Assembly (NCBI GenBank): GCA_964402505.1
Contig: CAYOCP010000021.1
Span: 14,755-78,754 of the forward strand
Source of the DNA: SLRI01 sp964402505
Lineage (GTDB): Bacteria; Pseudomonadota; Alphaproteobacteria; Geminicoccales; Geminicoccaceae
Direction: 5' to 3'
Length of the DNA stretch: 64,000 bases
Part shown: in pieces, positions 42,917 through 53,698 of the stretch
Layout of the letters: each line of letters opens with the position of its first letter
Position numbering within the stretch: the first letter of the stretch is position 1
The notes under the pieces: model-generated
What the model was told of the DNA's origin: nothing
What the model saw: only the letters and a program-made list of their open reading frames with translations
The model's database searches: none
Program-made: the position numbers and the translations under genes

Positions 42917-43102
42917 ATGCAGGATCTGCTGACCGCGGCAGCGCTGGTTCTGGTGCTCGAGGGAGCGCTCTGGGCGCTCTTCCCGGGCGCCATGCAGCGC
43001 GCCGCGGCCCGCGCCATGACGCTCGAGCTCGGCATCCTCCGCAGCGGCGGCCTCGCCTTCGCGGCGCTCGGCGTGTTCATCGTCTGGTTGATCCGGGGCT
43101 GA
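42917..43102 (+). CDS. DUF2065 family small membrane protein
   Basis: This 61-residue protein has two hydrophobic segments, at about 3-23 and 42-58. It matches the DUF2065 (YjeT-like) family in length and in LVLEGALWALFPGAMQ. These proteins lie next to hflKC in many proteobacteria; their biochemical role is unknown. It starts 55 bp after hflC and 204 bp before the Do-like protease gene, so it is probably the end of the hflKC transcript. Confidence 0.85.
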   Translation: MQDLLTAAALVLVLEGALWALFPGAMQRAAARAMTLELGILRSGGLAFAALGVFIVWLIRG

Positions 43103-43306
43103 AAGCTCCTTCGACGAATGGTCGTGACCTGCATGCTTGGCGACGGGCGCGGCAGGCAGTACAACTCTGCTTGCCGGCACGGGCTTCGCGTGGCACGTGG
43201 GGCGCGCGTCGTTTGGGGCGGTAGTGGGAACCTGCGGGCGGTTGCCCGCCAAGAGCGCTGAAATCGGCTCGGACGAAGCGTCCGGGCCTGCCGATGGGAG
43301 CGGTTG

Positions 43307-44809
43307 ATGAACCTATGCTTTGGCGTTTGCCGGGGCCTTCGCCGGGCGGCTGCGGGGGCCGGCGCACGCCCGCTCGCGGCACTGCTGCTTCTGGCCTTTG
43401 TGGCACAGGGTCCGCTGCCGGCACCGGCTTCGGGCCAGACGCTGCCGACCCAGGGCTTCGGCGATCTGGTCGAGCGTGTCAGCCCCGCGGTCGTCAACAT
43501 CCAGACGAGCCGCGACGCGGTGATGCAGGAAGACATCCCGATGCCGCAATTCCCGCCGGGCTCGCCCTTCGAGGAGTTCTTCAAGGACTTCTTCGACCGC
43601 GAGCAGCAGCAGCCGCAACGGCCCCGACGAGGGGCCTCGCTCGGCTCCGGCTTCGTCATCGATCCGGCCGGCTTCGTCGTCACCAACAACCACGTGATCG
43701 CCGAGGCGGACGAGATCACCGTGGCCTTCGCCGACGGCAAGGAATACAGCGCCGAGCTGATCGGCCGCGATCAGCAGACCGACCTCGCCCTGCTCAGGAT
43801 CGAGCGCGACGAGCCCTTCCCGTTCGTCGAGTGGGCGGACAGCGACAACGTTCGGGTCGGCGACTGGATGCTCGCCATCGGCAACCCCTTCGGCCTCGGC
43901 ACCTCGGTCACGGCCGGCATCGTCTCGGCCCGCGGCCGCGACATCCGCGCCGGACCCTATGACGACTTCTTCCAGGTCGACGCCGCCATCAATCGCGGCA
44001 ACTCGGGCGGCCCGAGCTTCACCATGGACGGCCGGGTCTTCGGCGTGAACACCGCCATCTTCTCGCCCTCCGGCGGCAATGTCGGCATCGGCTTCGCCAT
44101 CCCCTCCAACCTCGCGAAACGGGTGATCGACAGCCTGAAGACCGAGGGGCGCGTGGCGCGCGGCTGGCTCGGCGTGCGCATCCAGAGCGTCACCGAGGAG
44201 ATCGCCGCCAGCCTCGGCCTCGACGAGGCGCAAGGGGCGCTGGTCGCCAGCGTGACGCCGGACGGCCCGGCCCAGGCGGCCAACATCCAGGCGGGCGACG
44301 TGATCCTCGAGTTCAACGGCCAGCAGATCACGCAGATGCGGTCCTTGCCGCGGATCGTGGCGGAGACCGATGTCGGCCGCGAGGTCGATGTCCTGATCTG
44401 GCGGCGCGGCGAGAAGCAGACCGTGCGGGTCAAGCTCGGCGAGCTGCCCGACGACGCCACCCTGGCCGAGCTCGGCGGCGAGACGCCACCCCCCCAGAGC
44501 ACGGCGCTCGAGATCGACGAGCTCGGCATCACGGTCGGCGCGCTCGACGACGAGATGCGCAGTCGCTTCGAGCTCGATCCCGACGTGCGTGGCGTCGTCA
44601 TCGTCGATGTGAAGCCGGGCAGCGCCGCCGACGAGGAAGCTCTTCGGCCCGGCGATCTGATCGTCGAGGTGAGCCAGAGCGAGGTCGGCTCGCCGCCCGA
44701 GGTGCTGGCCAAGGTCAACGAGGCCATCGACGAGGGACGCGACGCGGTCCTCCTCCTGATCGACCGGCAGGGCGACTTCCGCTTCGTGGCGCTCAGGCTT
44801 TCCGCCTAG
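43307..44809 (+). CDS. degP: Periplasmic Do-like serine endoprotease (DegP/MucD)
   Basis: This 500-residue HtrA-family protease-chaperone has a signal peptide of about 40 residues and a trypsin-like domain with His in VVTNNHVIAEAD, Asp in QTDLALLRIE and Ser in AINRGNSGGP. Two PDZ domains follow (about 280-370 and 395-490). It degrades or refolds misfolded envelope proteins. ATG 43307 is chosen; the preceding TTG is an alternative by one codon. Its last 17 bases overlap serB on the opposite strand. Confidence 0.95.
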   Translation: MNLCFGVCRGLRRAAAGAGARPLAALLLLAFVAQGPLPAPASGQTLPTQGFGDLVERVSPAVVNIQTSRDAVMQEDIPMPQFPPGSPFEEFFKDFFDREQQQPQRPRRGASLGSGFVIDPAGFVVTNNHVIAEADEITVAFADGKEYSAELIGRDQQTDLALLRIERDEPFPFVEWADSDNVRVGDWMLAIGNPFGLGTSVTAGIVSARGRDIRAGPYDDFFQVDAAINRGNSGGPSFTMDGRVFGVNTAIFSPSGGNVGIGFAIPSNLAKRVIDSLKTEGRVARGWLGVRIQSVTEEIAASLGLDEAQGALVASVTPDGPAQAANIQAGDVILEFNGQQITQMRSLPRIVAETDVGREVDVLIWRRGEKQTVRVKLGELPDDATLAELGGETPPPQSTALEIDELGITVGALDDEMRSRFELDPDVRGVVIVDVKPGSAADEEALRPGDLIVEVSQSEVGSPPEVLAKVNEAIDEGRDAVLLLIDRQGDFRFVALRLSA

Positions 44810-45698
44810 TCGGCCCGGCGGCGAACCCGGCGGCGGTGTAGCCCTGCAGGTAGAGGGCGGCGGTGAGGTCGCCATGGTCGATCACGAGGTCGGCGGAGAC
44901 GGCCAGCACAGGGTGGGGCCGATAGGCCACGGCGAGCCCCGCCGCCTCCAGCATCGGCCGGTCATTGGCGCCGTCGCCGACCGCCAGGGCGGCATCGCGG
45001 CCGCAGCCGAGCTCGGCCGCCGCCTCGTCCAGCGTCCGGAGCTTGGCGCTGGCACCCAGAACCGGCGGCAGCACGCGGCCGGTGAGGCGGCCATGGGCGA
45101 GCTCGAGCCGGTTGCCGTGGTGCCGCTCGAACCCGGCGAGCCTCGCCACTTGCGCGGTGAAGAGCGTGAACCCTCCCGAGACCAGAATGGTGAGCGCGCC
45201 GGCCCCGCGCATGGTCGAGACCAGCGTGCGCGCACCCGGGTTGAGCCGAAGCCGCGAGGCGCAGATCTCGGCGACCGCGCTTTCGCTCACGCCCTCGAGC
45301 AGGGCCACCCGCTCGGCCAGCGCCGCGGCGAAGTCGAGCTCGCCATTCATGGCGCGCCGGGTGATCGCCGCCACCTCGGCCTTGATCCCGACGAAAGCGG
45401 CGAGCTCGTCGATGCACTCGATATCGATGATGGTGCTGTCCATGTCCGAGACGAGAAGCCGCTTTTTGCGCCCCGCCGCCGGCACCAGCGCCCAGTCCAG
45501 GGCGCGGCCGGCCAGCATGTCGGCCAGGGCCGCGCGGGTCGGGCGGGGGTCGAGCAGGATCTCGGCCGCGGAATCCTCAGCAAGCCAGCGGGCAGTGCCG
45601 CCGTGTCGCCGGCCCACGGCCTCGACCAGTCCGGCCTCGAGCGGGGCCCTCGCCGGATCGGCGACGATGACGAGACAGTGGGGACCGATGGGCGGCAT
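44793..45698 (-). CDS. serB: Phosphoserine phosphatase
   Basis: This 301-residue HAD-superfamily enzyme makes serine from phosphoserine. The catalytic motif is SDMDSTIIDIECIDEL near residue 90, followed by LVSGGFTLF (motif II) and GDGANDRPML (motif III). The first 80 residues form the poorly conserved N-terminal domain seen in longer SerB proteins. The start is the ATG 30 bp from the divergent miaA start. An open frame continues upstream but is antisense to miaA and ilvB. Confidence 0.94.
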   Translation of the reverse strand: MPPIGPHCLVIVADPARAPLEAGLVEAVGRRHGGTARWLAEDSAAEILLDPRPTRAALADMLAGRALDWALVPAAGRKKRLLVSDMDSTIIDIECIDELAAFVGIKAEVAAITRRAMNGELDFAAALAERVALLEGVSESAVAEICASRLRLNPGARTLVSTMRGAGALTILVSGGFTLFTAQVARLAGFERHHGNRLELAHGRLTGRVLPPVLGASAKLRTLDEAAAELGCGRDAALAVGDGANDRPMLEAAGLAVAYRPHPVLAVSADLVIDHGDLTAALYLQGYTAAGFAAGPTRRKA

Positions 45699-45728
45699 GG
45701 CGCCTCGTGAAGCCCGGTCGCGAAGCGC

Positions 45729-46667
45729 GTGACCGGCGGCCTCCTGCTGATAGGCGGCAGCACCGCCAGCGGCAAGTCGGCGCTCGCCCTGGCCCTGGCC
45801 GAGCGCACCGGCGGGGCCGTCGTCAACGCCGATTCGGTGCAGCTCTACCAGGACCTGCCGATCCTGACGGCCCGCCCTGACGCATCCGACCTCGCCCGCG
45901 CCGAGCACCGGCTCTACGGCATCCTGGAGGCGCGCGAGAAAAGCTCGGTCGCCGCCTGGCTCGAGCGCGTGACGCCCGTGCTTGGCGAGCTCGAAAGCGC
46001 CAACCGGCCCGCCATCCTCACCGGCGGCACCGGGCTCTACTTCAAGGCCCTGCTCGAGGGCCTGCCGGCGATCCCCGAGATCGCGCCGGCGCTCCGCCGG
46101 ACCCTTCGCGCCGATCCGGCCCCGATCGAGGCGCTGCACGCCCGCCTCGCCAGCCTCGACCCGCCGCTCGCCGCACGGCTGCGGCCGACCGACCGCCAGC
46201 GCGTGCTGCGCGGCCTCGAGGTGGCGCTGCAGACCGGCCGGCCGCTCTCCGCCTGGCAGGCCGACCCACCCATCCGCCCGCGTCTGCCCCGACCCCGCAC
46301 CGGAATAGCCCTCCTGCCGCCGCCGGACCTGGTGGACCCGCGCATCGAGGCGCGGCTCGAGGCCATGCTCGAGGCCGGCCTCCTGGCCGAGCTCGAGGCC
46401 TTCCATGCCCGCCCGGCCGATGCCACCGCCGCCCTCGCCAAGGCCGACGGCGTCGCCGAGTTCGGCGCCTTCCTCGAAGACCAAATCGATCTCGCCGAGG
46501 CGAAGAGGCGAACCCTCGTCAAGATCCGCCGCTACGCCAAGCGCCAGCGCACCTTCTTCCGCGGCCAGCTCGCCCACGTCATGGAGCCCCGCGCCATCGC
46601 CGCCGACCCGCCGGGCGTCGACGGGCTCGTCTCGACCCTGCTGCGCCGGCTGTGCCGCGACGCTTGA
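45729..46667 (+). CDS. miaA: tRNA dimethylallyltransferase
   Basis: This 312-residue enzyme adds the dimethylallyl group to A37 of tRNAs that read codons starting with U. It has the P-loop GGSTASGKSALA at the N terminus, NADSVQLYQDL, and TGGTGLYFKALLEGL. The C-terminal KIRRYAKRQRTFFRGQL is the usual end of the tRNA-binding region. It starts with GTG and is divergent from serB across 30 bp. It precedes ilvB by 167 bp. Confidence 0.95.
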   Translation: MTGGLLLIGGSTASGKSALALALAERTGGAVVNADSVQLYQDLPILTARPDASDLARAEHRLYGILEAREKSSVAAWLERVTPVLGELESANRPAILTGGTGLYFKALLEGLPAIPEIAPALRRTLRADPAPIEALHARLASLDPPLAARLRPTDRQRVLRGLEVALQTGRPLSAWQADPPIRPRLPRPRTGIALLPPPDLVDPRIEARLEAMLEAGLLAELEAFHARPADATAALAKADGVAEFGAFLEDQIDLAEAKRRTLVKIRRYAKRQRTFFRGQLAHVMEPRAIAADPPGVDGLVSTLLRRLCRDA

Positions 46668-46834
46668 CGATCCGTCGCGCCGGCTCCGGCGCCCGCCGTC
46701 GCCCCTGCTTTGTTGATTCTCCAGCGCCGGCCGACTAGTTTGGCAGACCCTGCTTCGCAGGTGCACACAAAGACCTCTCGTCCAATCAGCCAGCGATAGA
46801 GCCACCTCTTTTTGCTGCAACCGGAGTTTGATCG

Positions 46835-48628
<1,794 letters not shown>

Positions 48629-48727
48629 GCCGTTCCCGCGGCCGGTGATCCGGCCGCCCGCTGCCGGCCGCCCGCCTCGCCGGTGGCGCGACCCCGTCTC
48701 GTGGAACCTCCTCGCCGGACCGATCCC

Positions 48728-49306
48728 ATGCCCGCCCCGAAGCCCAACGAAGAAGCCAGGACCCCGACCCCGCAAGCCCTCTTCTCGGATGCCGAGAAGA
48801 GCCCGGAGGAGCGCCACACCCTGGTCGTCCTCGTCGACAACGAGCCCGGCGTCCTCGCCCGGGTCATCGGCCTCTTCTCCGGCCGCGGCTACAATATCGA
48901 AAGCCTGACGGTGGCCGAGATCGACGCGCAGAAATCGCAGTCGCGCATCAATATCGTGACCACCGGCACCCCCTTCGTCATCGAGCAGATCAAGAACCTG
49001 CTGGCGAAGCTGGTGCCCGTCCATTCGGTCCTCGACCTCACCGTCGAGGGCCCGCACATCGAGCGCGAGCTGGCGCTCGTCAAGGTCGTGGGCGGCCGCG
49101 AGAACCTCGTCCAGGCGCTCCGCATCGCCGATTTCATGCACGCCCGGCTCGTCGACAGCACGCCCGAGAGCTTCGTCTTCGAGGTCACCGGCACGTCCGG
49201 CGAGATCGACGCCTTCATCCACCTCCTCGAGCCCATCGAGGTGAGCCGCGCCGGCGTGGTCGCCATCGGCCGCGGCGATTCCATCCTGCGCCAGCGCGAG
49301 CGCTGA
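48728..49306 (+). CDS. ilvN: Acetolactate synthase small (regulatory) subunit
   Basis: This 192-residue regulatory subunit has an N-terminal ACT domain (HTLVVLVDNEPGVLARVIGL from about residue 29, then GYNIESLTV) that binds valine for feedback inhibition, and a C-terminal domain ending near residue 185. The length and layout match the IlvH type. It starts 99 bp after ilvB. An in-frame ATG 45 bases upstream is a less likely start. It is followed after 40 bp by ilvC. Confidence 0.94.
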   Translation: MPAPKPNEEARTPTPQALFSDAEKSPEERHTLVVLVDNEPGVLARVIGLFSGRGYNIESLTVAEIDAQKSQSRINIVTTGTPFVIEQIKNLLAKLVPVHSVLDLTVEGPHIERELALVKVVGGRENLVQALRIADFMHARLVDSTPESFVFEVTGTSGEIDAFIHLLEPIEVSRAGVVAIGRGDSILRQRER

Positions 49307-49346
49307 GCCGATCCGAGCCAGAATCCAGATGCCAAGGGGGACATCG

Positions 49347-50366
49347 ATGCGCGTCTACTACGATACCGACGCCGATCTCAATCTCGTCAAGTCGAGGAAG
49401 GTCGCCGTCGTCGGCTACGGCAGCCAGGGCTTCGGCCACGCCAACAACCTGAAGGACAGCGGCGTCACCGACGTGGTCGTGGCGCTCAGGGAAGGCAGCG
49501 CCAGCCGTGCCAAGGCCGAGCGCGCCGGCTTCCGGTGCATGACCGCCAGCGAAGCCGCGAGATGGGCCGACATCGTCATGGTGCTCGTGCCGGACGAGCT
49601 CCAGGCCGACCTCTACAAGGACGAGCTTCGGGACAACATGAAGGAGGGTGCCGCCCTCATGTTCGCCCACGGCTTCAACATCCACTTCAACCTGATCGAG
49701 CCGCGCGCCGATCTCGACGTGCTGATGATCGCACCCAAGGGCCCCGGTCACCTGGTGCGCGCCGAGTACACCAAGGGGGCGGGCGTGCCCTGCCTCCTCG
49801 CCATCCACCAGGACGCGACGGGCGGCGCCCACGATGTCGGCCTCTCGTATGGCGCCGCCATCGGCGGCGGCAGGGCCGGCATCATCGAGACCAGCTTCAA
49901 GGAGGAGGTCGAGACCGACCTCTTCGGCGAGCAGGTGGTCCTCTGCGGCGGCCTCTGCGCCCTCATCCAGGCTGGCTTCGAGACGCTGACCGAGGCCGGC
50001 TACGCCCCGGAGATGGCCTATTTCGAGACCGTCCACGAGGTGAAGCTGATCGTCGACCTGATCTACGAGGGCGGCCTCGCCAACATGCGCTACTCCATCT
50101 CCAACACGGCCGAGTACGGCGACTACAAGACCGGCCCCAGGATCGTCACCGACGAGACCCGGGCCGAGATGAAGCGCATCCTCGCCGACATCCAGGAAGG
50201 CCGCTTCGCCCGCGACTGGGTGCTCGAGAACAAGGCCGACCAGGCCCACTTCAAGGCCATCCGCCGCCGCCACGCCGACCACGCCATCGAGCAGGTGGGT
50301 GCGAAGCTCCGCGCCATGATGCCCTGGATCGGCGCCAACAAGCTGGTCGCCGGCACCAGGGACTGA
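49347..50366 (+). CDS. ilvC: Ketol-acid reductoisomerase (NADP)
   Basis: This 339-residue class I enzyme converts acetolactate to dihydroxyisovalerate with Mg and NADPH. The N-terminal Rossmann domain has GYGSQGFGHANNLKDSG, with the cofactor loop around REGSASRAKAE. The C-terminal knotted helical domain has ETDLFGEQVVLCGG and the metal-binding glutamates. The ATG follows AAGGGGG; an upstream in-frame ATG is six codons away. A REP-like repeat starts three bases after the stop. Confidence 0.97.
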   Translation: MRVYYDTDADLNLVKSRKVAVVGYGSQGFGHANNLKDSGVTDVVVALREGSASRAKAERAGFRCMTASEAARWADIVMVLVPDELQADLYKDELRDNMKEGAALMFAHGFNIHFNLIEPRADLDVLMIAPKGPGHLVRAEYTKGAGVPCLLAIHQDATGGAHDVGLSYGAAIGGGRAGIIETSFKEEVETDLFGEQVVLCGGLCALIQAGFETLTEAGYAPEMAYFETVHEVKLIVDLIYEGGLANMRYSISNTAEYGDYKTGPRIVTDETRAEMKRILADIQEGRFARDWVLENKADQAHFKAIRRRHADHAIEQVGAKLRAMMPWIGANKLVAGTRD

Positions 50367-50369
50367 GCT

Positions 50370-50388
50370 AAAGGGGTCAGGACTCTTT
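50370..50388. repeat. Single copy of the AAAGGGGTCAGGACTCTTT repeat
   Basis: This 19-bp element is identical to the first 19 bases of the right arm of the inverted pair at 32708-32727. It begins three bases after the ilvC stop and lies in the 34-bp gap before the convergent NIPSNAP gene stop. Confidence 0.8.
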
Positions 50389-50400
50389 AACGCCGCGCCT

Positions 50401-50721
50401 TCACCCGCTCCGGCCGAAGGTGACGCCGGTCAGGATGCGGTTCTCCTGGGCGATCAGGTTGCCGGCCTCGCGGCTCCTGGCGAGAAAGGCCGTCCATTGC
50501 GGGTCCGCCGTCATCGCCGCCCGGCGCTTCTCGCGATCGGCCGCCGATTCGTACGCCCAGACATGGACATAGGTGTTGATGGCGCCGGTCTCGGTGACAC
50601 CGTAGAGGACGGGCTCGCCGAGATGCCGGGTCTGGGTGGCGTAGCCGTGCTCCCTGTAGAGCGCCAGCTGGGCCGGCACCGTGCCCGGCCGGCAGGTGTA
50701 GATGCGCATGTCGTAGATCAT
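50401..50721 (-). CDS. NIPSNAP family protein
   Basis: This 106-residue protein matches the small bacterial NIPSNAP family, a dimeric alpha-beta barrel. It starts MIYDMRIYTCRPGTVPAQLA and has INTYVHVWAYESAADREKRR and DPQWTAFLARSR. Function in bacteria is generally unknown. It is divergent from a TRAP transporter operon across 149 bp, so it may serve the catabolism of the same substrate. That is an inference from position only. Confidence 0.88.
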   Translation of the reverse strand: MIYDMRIYTCRPGTVPAQLALYREHGYATQTRHLGEPVLYGVTETGAINTYVHVWAYESAADREKRRAAMTADPQWTAFLARSREAGNLIAQENRILTGVTFGRSG

Positions 50722-50870
50722 GGCGGACGCTCCCCGATATCGCTGACGATGCGGGCGAGAGGCGCCATGACGAAGCGGATGTCAACCCGCGCGGCCGGGA
50801 TACGCGAATCCCGTCGACCGGCGGTCCCCGACTGCGGTAGAACCGCCGCACGAGGCAGGGAGGCTTCTCG

Positions 50871-51863
50871 ATGACCAGTCTGACAAGACGCAGCCTGATG
50901 GCGGCCACGGCCATCGCCGGCGCCGGCATTGCGGCACCCCGGGTGCTCCGCGCCCAGAGCACGGTGATCCGCTGGGGCGAGATGCTGCCGGCGAACCATC
51001 CGCAGGCCCTGATGATCGACCGCATCGCCGCGACCGTGGCCGAGAGGTCGGACGGCCGGATCGAGATCCAGAGCTTCCCCAACGGCCAGCTCGGCTCGGG
51101 CAAGGACATGATGGACGCCGTCGTGTCGGGAGCGCTCGCCATGACCACGGACGGCGCCGCGGCCCTGGGCGCCCTCCTGCCGCGGCTCTCGGTGATCGAG
51201 GCACCCTATCTCTGGCGCGACGCGGCGCAGATGTCGAAGGTCGCGACCGCACCCGTCTTCATCGAGATGAACGACGATCTGGTGGCGCAGCGCGGCCTCA
51301 GGATGCTGGCCGTGACCTATTACGGCAAGCGGCACCTGACGACGGGCAGCCGCGAGGTCCACACCGTGGCCGACATGCAGGGCTTCAAGCTGCGCGTGCC
51401 GCCGGTCGACACCTTCAGGGCCATGGCCGAGGCCTGGGGAGCGCAGGCGACGCCGATCAACTTCAACGAGCTCTATCTGGCGCTCAGCCAGGGGGCCGTG
51501 GACGGGCAGGAGAACCCGCTGCCGACCATCGCCAGCGCCAAGCTGCCGGAGGTGCAGAAATACCTGGTGCTGACCGGGCACATCATCACGCCGCGCCTCG
51601 TCATCGCCAACGACGCCTGGCTCAACGGGCTCGCCGACGCCGATCGCGAGATCCTGCAGCAGGCGATCGACGAGGCGGTCGTCTGGCAGGATGCCGAGCT
51701 CGCGAGCCAGGAGGCGTCGCTGCTCGACACCTTCAAGGAGCAGGGCATGATCGTCATCGAGCCCGATGTCGAGAGCTTCAAAAAGCCCGTGCTGGAGCAG
51801 CTCCCGCCGAAATTCGCGGATAAATGGGGCGCCGGCACCTGGGACGAGCTGGCGGCCCTCTGA
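50871..51863 (+). CDS. TRAP transporter substrate-binding protein (DctP family)
   Basis: This 330-residue periplasmic protein has a twin-arginine-like signal (TRRSLMAATAIAGAG) and the DctP fold. It includes GRIEIQSFPNGQLGSGKDMM and the ligand-binding arginine region GFKLRVPPVDTF. GGAGG precedes the ATG. It feeds the DctQM permease encoded next, most likely with an organic acid or related carboxylate. The ligand is not predictable from these motifs. Confidence 0.9.
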   Translation: MTSLTRRSLMAATAIAGAGIAAPRVLRAQSTVIRWGEMLPANHPQALMIDRIAATVAERSDGRIEIQSFPNGQLGSGKDMMDAVVSGALAMTTDGAAALGALLPRLSVIEAPYLWRDAAQMSKVATAPVFIEMNDDLVAQRGLRMLAVTYYGKRHLTTGSREVHTVADMQGFKLRVPPVDTFRAMAEAWGAQATPINFNELYLALSQGAVDGQENPLPTIASAKLPEVQKYLVLTGHIITPRLVIANDAWLNGLADADREILQQAIDEAVVWQDAELASQEASLLDTFKEQGMIVIEPDVESFKKPVLEQLPPKFADKWGAGTWDELAAL

Positions 51864-51923
51864 TCCTCGTGACGGCCCGTCGCTGCCGCATGGCGGCGGC
51901 AGCGCCCGCCGCCGGATAGTCAC

Positions 51924-52397
51924 ATGCTTCGATCGCTCGCCCGGCTGGCGGACCGGCTCCTGGCGGCGGCGGCCGTCCTTCTGCTGCTCGCCATGCTCGC
52001 CTCGGTCTTCCTCGGCGTCGTCTTCCGCCTCGCCGACCGCCCGCTGACCTGGTCGGACGAGTTGGCCACCTACCTCCTGGTCTGGACCGGCTTCGTCGGC
52101 TGGATCATCGCCGGCCGGCGCGGCAGCCACATCCGCATCACCGCCCTCATCGGCAGGCTCGAGGGCAGGGCCCTGGCGCTGGCGGAGATCGTCATCCAGG
52201 CGCTGGTGCTGGCCTTCGGGCTGATCCTGCTGACGCAGAGCTTCGGGCTGATCCGGCGCAACCTCGATGTCGAATGGGTGAGCCTGCCGCTCCCGGCCGC
52301 GCTCGTCTACGTCCCGATCCCGATCGCCGGCTTCGCCGTGGTGCTGCAGGCGGGCCTCGAGATCCTCCGCCTCCTGCGCGGGGAGCGCCTGCCTTGA
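51924..52397 (+). CDS. TRAP transporter small membrane subunit (DctQ family)
   Basis: This 157-residue inner membrane protein has four membrane segments and the family motif LTWSDELATYLLVWTGFVG near residues 40-58. It associates with the large DctM subunit. Its stop overlaps the TTG start of the next gene (TTGA). It lies 60 bp after the binding protein gene. The size and topology are normal for DctQ. Confidence 0.9.
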   Translation: MLRSLARLADRLLAAAAVLLLLAMLASVFLGVVFRLADRPLTWSDELATYLLVWTGFVGWIIAGRRGSHIRITALIGRLEGRALALAEIVIQALVLAFGLILLTQSFGLIRRNLDVEWVSLPLPAALVYVPIPIAGFAVVLQAGLEILRLLRGERLP

Positions 52398-53689
52398 CGG
52401 CGATCATGGTGCAGATCCTGATCGTCTGGTTTCTGGCGCTCATGCTGGGCGTGCCGCTCTTCGCGACGCTCGGCCTCGCCGCCGCCGCCTTCGTCTGGCT
52501 CAACGGCATGCCGATCGACATCGTGCCGCAGAAGCTGGCCCAGTCGGTCAACTCCTTCCCGCTGCTCGCGGCACCCCTCTTCATCCTCATGGGTGCCATC
52601 ATGAACTCGGCCGGGATCACCGACCGCATCTTCGGCTTCGCCACGGCCTGCGTCGGCTGGGTCCGGGGCGGGCTCTGCCATGCCAACATCCTGGCCAGCG
52701 TCATCTTCGCCGGCATGTCGGGCTCGGCCGTGGCCGATGCGGGCGGGGTGGGTGCCCTCGAGATCCGGGCGATGAAACGGGCCGGCTACGATGCCGAGAC
52801 GGCGGCGGCGATCACCGCGGCATCGGCGACCATCGGGCCGATCATCCCGCCCTCCCTGCCCATGGTGATCTACGGCGTCAGCGCCGACGTCTCGATCGGC
52901 GGGCTCTTCCTCGCCGGCGTGGTGCCCGGCCTGCTCATGGCGGGCGCCCTCTCCGCCATGGTCGCGGCGATGGCGCGGCGCCGCGGCATGGCGAAGGAGC
53001 TCTTCCCCGGCCCCGCCGGGCTCTGGCGGGCCTATCGCCGGGCCCACTGGGCGCTCATGACCCCGGTGATCCTCTTCGGCGGCATGCTGGGCGGCATCAT
53101 GACACCGACCGAGGCCGCGGCGGTGGCCTCGGTCTACGCCCTCTTCCTCGGCCTCGTCGTCTACCGCGAGCTCGATCCGCGCGAGCTGCCGAAGCTGATC
53201 GTCGCCACCGTCGAGGTGACGGGCATGGTGCTGGCGCTGGTCATGACGGCGGCGGCCCTCGCCTGGTGCCTCTCGATCTCGCGCATCCCGCAGACCATCA
53301 CGCCGATCATCGTCGAGCATCTGGGCAGCCCGCTGCTTTTCCTCCTCGCCGTCAACCTGCTCCTGCTCTTCGTCGGCTGCTTCATGGAGGCGCTCGCCGC
53401 CATGCTGATCCTGATCCCGATCCTGACGCCGGTCGCCGACCAGCTCGGCATCGACCCGCTCCATTTCGGCGTGATCTTCGTGCTCAACCTGATGCTCGGC
53501 ACCATCACGCCGCCGGTCGGCGTCGTGCTCTTCATCACCTCGCGCCTGGCGGAGATCAGCTTCGAGCGCATGTCCGTCGCGGTCGTGCCCTGGCTGGTGC
53601 CGCTCCTCGTCGTGCTGGTCCTGCTCTCGCTCTGGCCGCCCTTGACGACCTTCCTGCCCGGCCTCTTTCTCGGCCGCCCGGGCTTTTGA
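52394..53689 (+). CDS. TRAP transporter large permease (DctM family)
   Basis: This 431-residue sodium-coupled permease has about 12 membrane segments. Family stretches include SFPLLAAPLFILMGAIMNSA, SGSAVADAGGVGALE, TAASATIGPIIPPSLPMVIY and MLGTITPPVGVVLF. I choose the TTG at 52394 because it overlaps the dctQ stop; an ATG four codons on is the alternative. It converges on the sugar ABC ATPase gene with only nine bases between stops. Confidence 0.92.
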   Translation: MTAIMVQILIVWFLALMLGVPLFATLGLAAAAFVWLNGMPIDIVPQKLAQSVNSFPLLAAPLFILMGAIMNSAGITDRIFGFATACVGWVRGGLCHANILASVIFAGMSGSAVADAGGVGALEIRAMKRAGYDAETAAAITAASATIGPIIPPSLPMVIYGVSADVSIGGLFLAGVVPGLLMAGALSAMVAAMARRRGMAKELFPGPAGLWRAYRRAHWALMTPVILFGGMLGGIMTPTEAAAVASVYALFLGLVVYRELDPRELPKLIVATVEVTGMVLALVMTAAALAWCLSISRIPQTITPIIVEHLGSPLLFLLAVNLLLLFVGCFMEALAAMLILIPILTPVADQLGIDPLHFGVIFVLNLMLGTITPPVGVVLFITSRLAEISFERMSVAVVPWLVPLLVVLVLLSLWPPLTTFLPGLFLGRPGF

Positions 53690-53698
53690 GCGGCGGCC

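Noticed and set aside
46668..46834. Branched-chain amino acid leader peptide attenuator before ilvB
   Set aside because: There is no ATG-started short frame rich in Leu, Ile or Val and no terminator pair in the leader.
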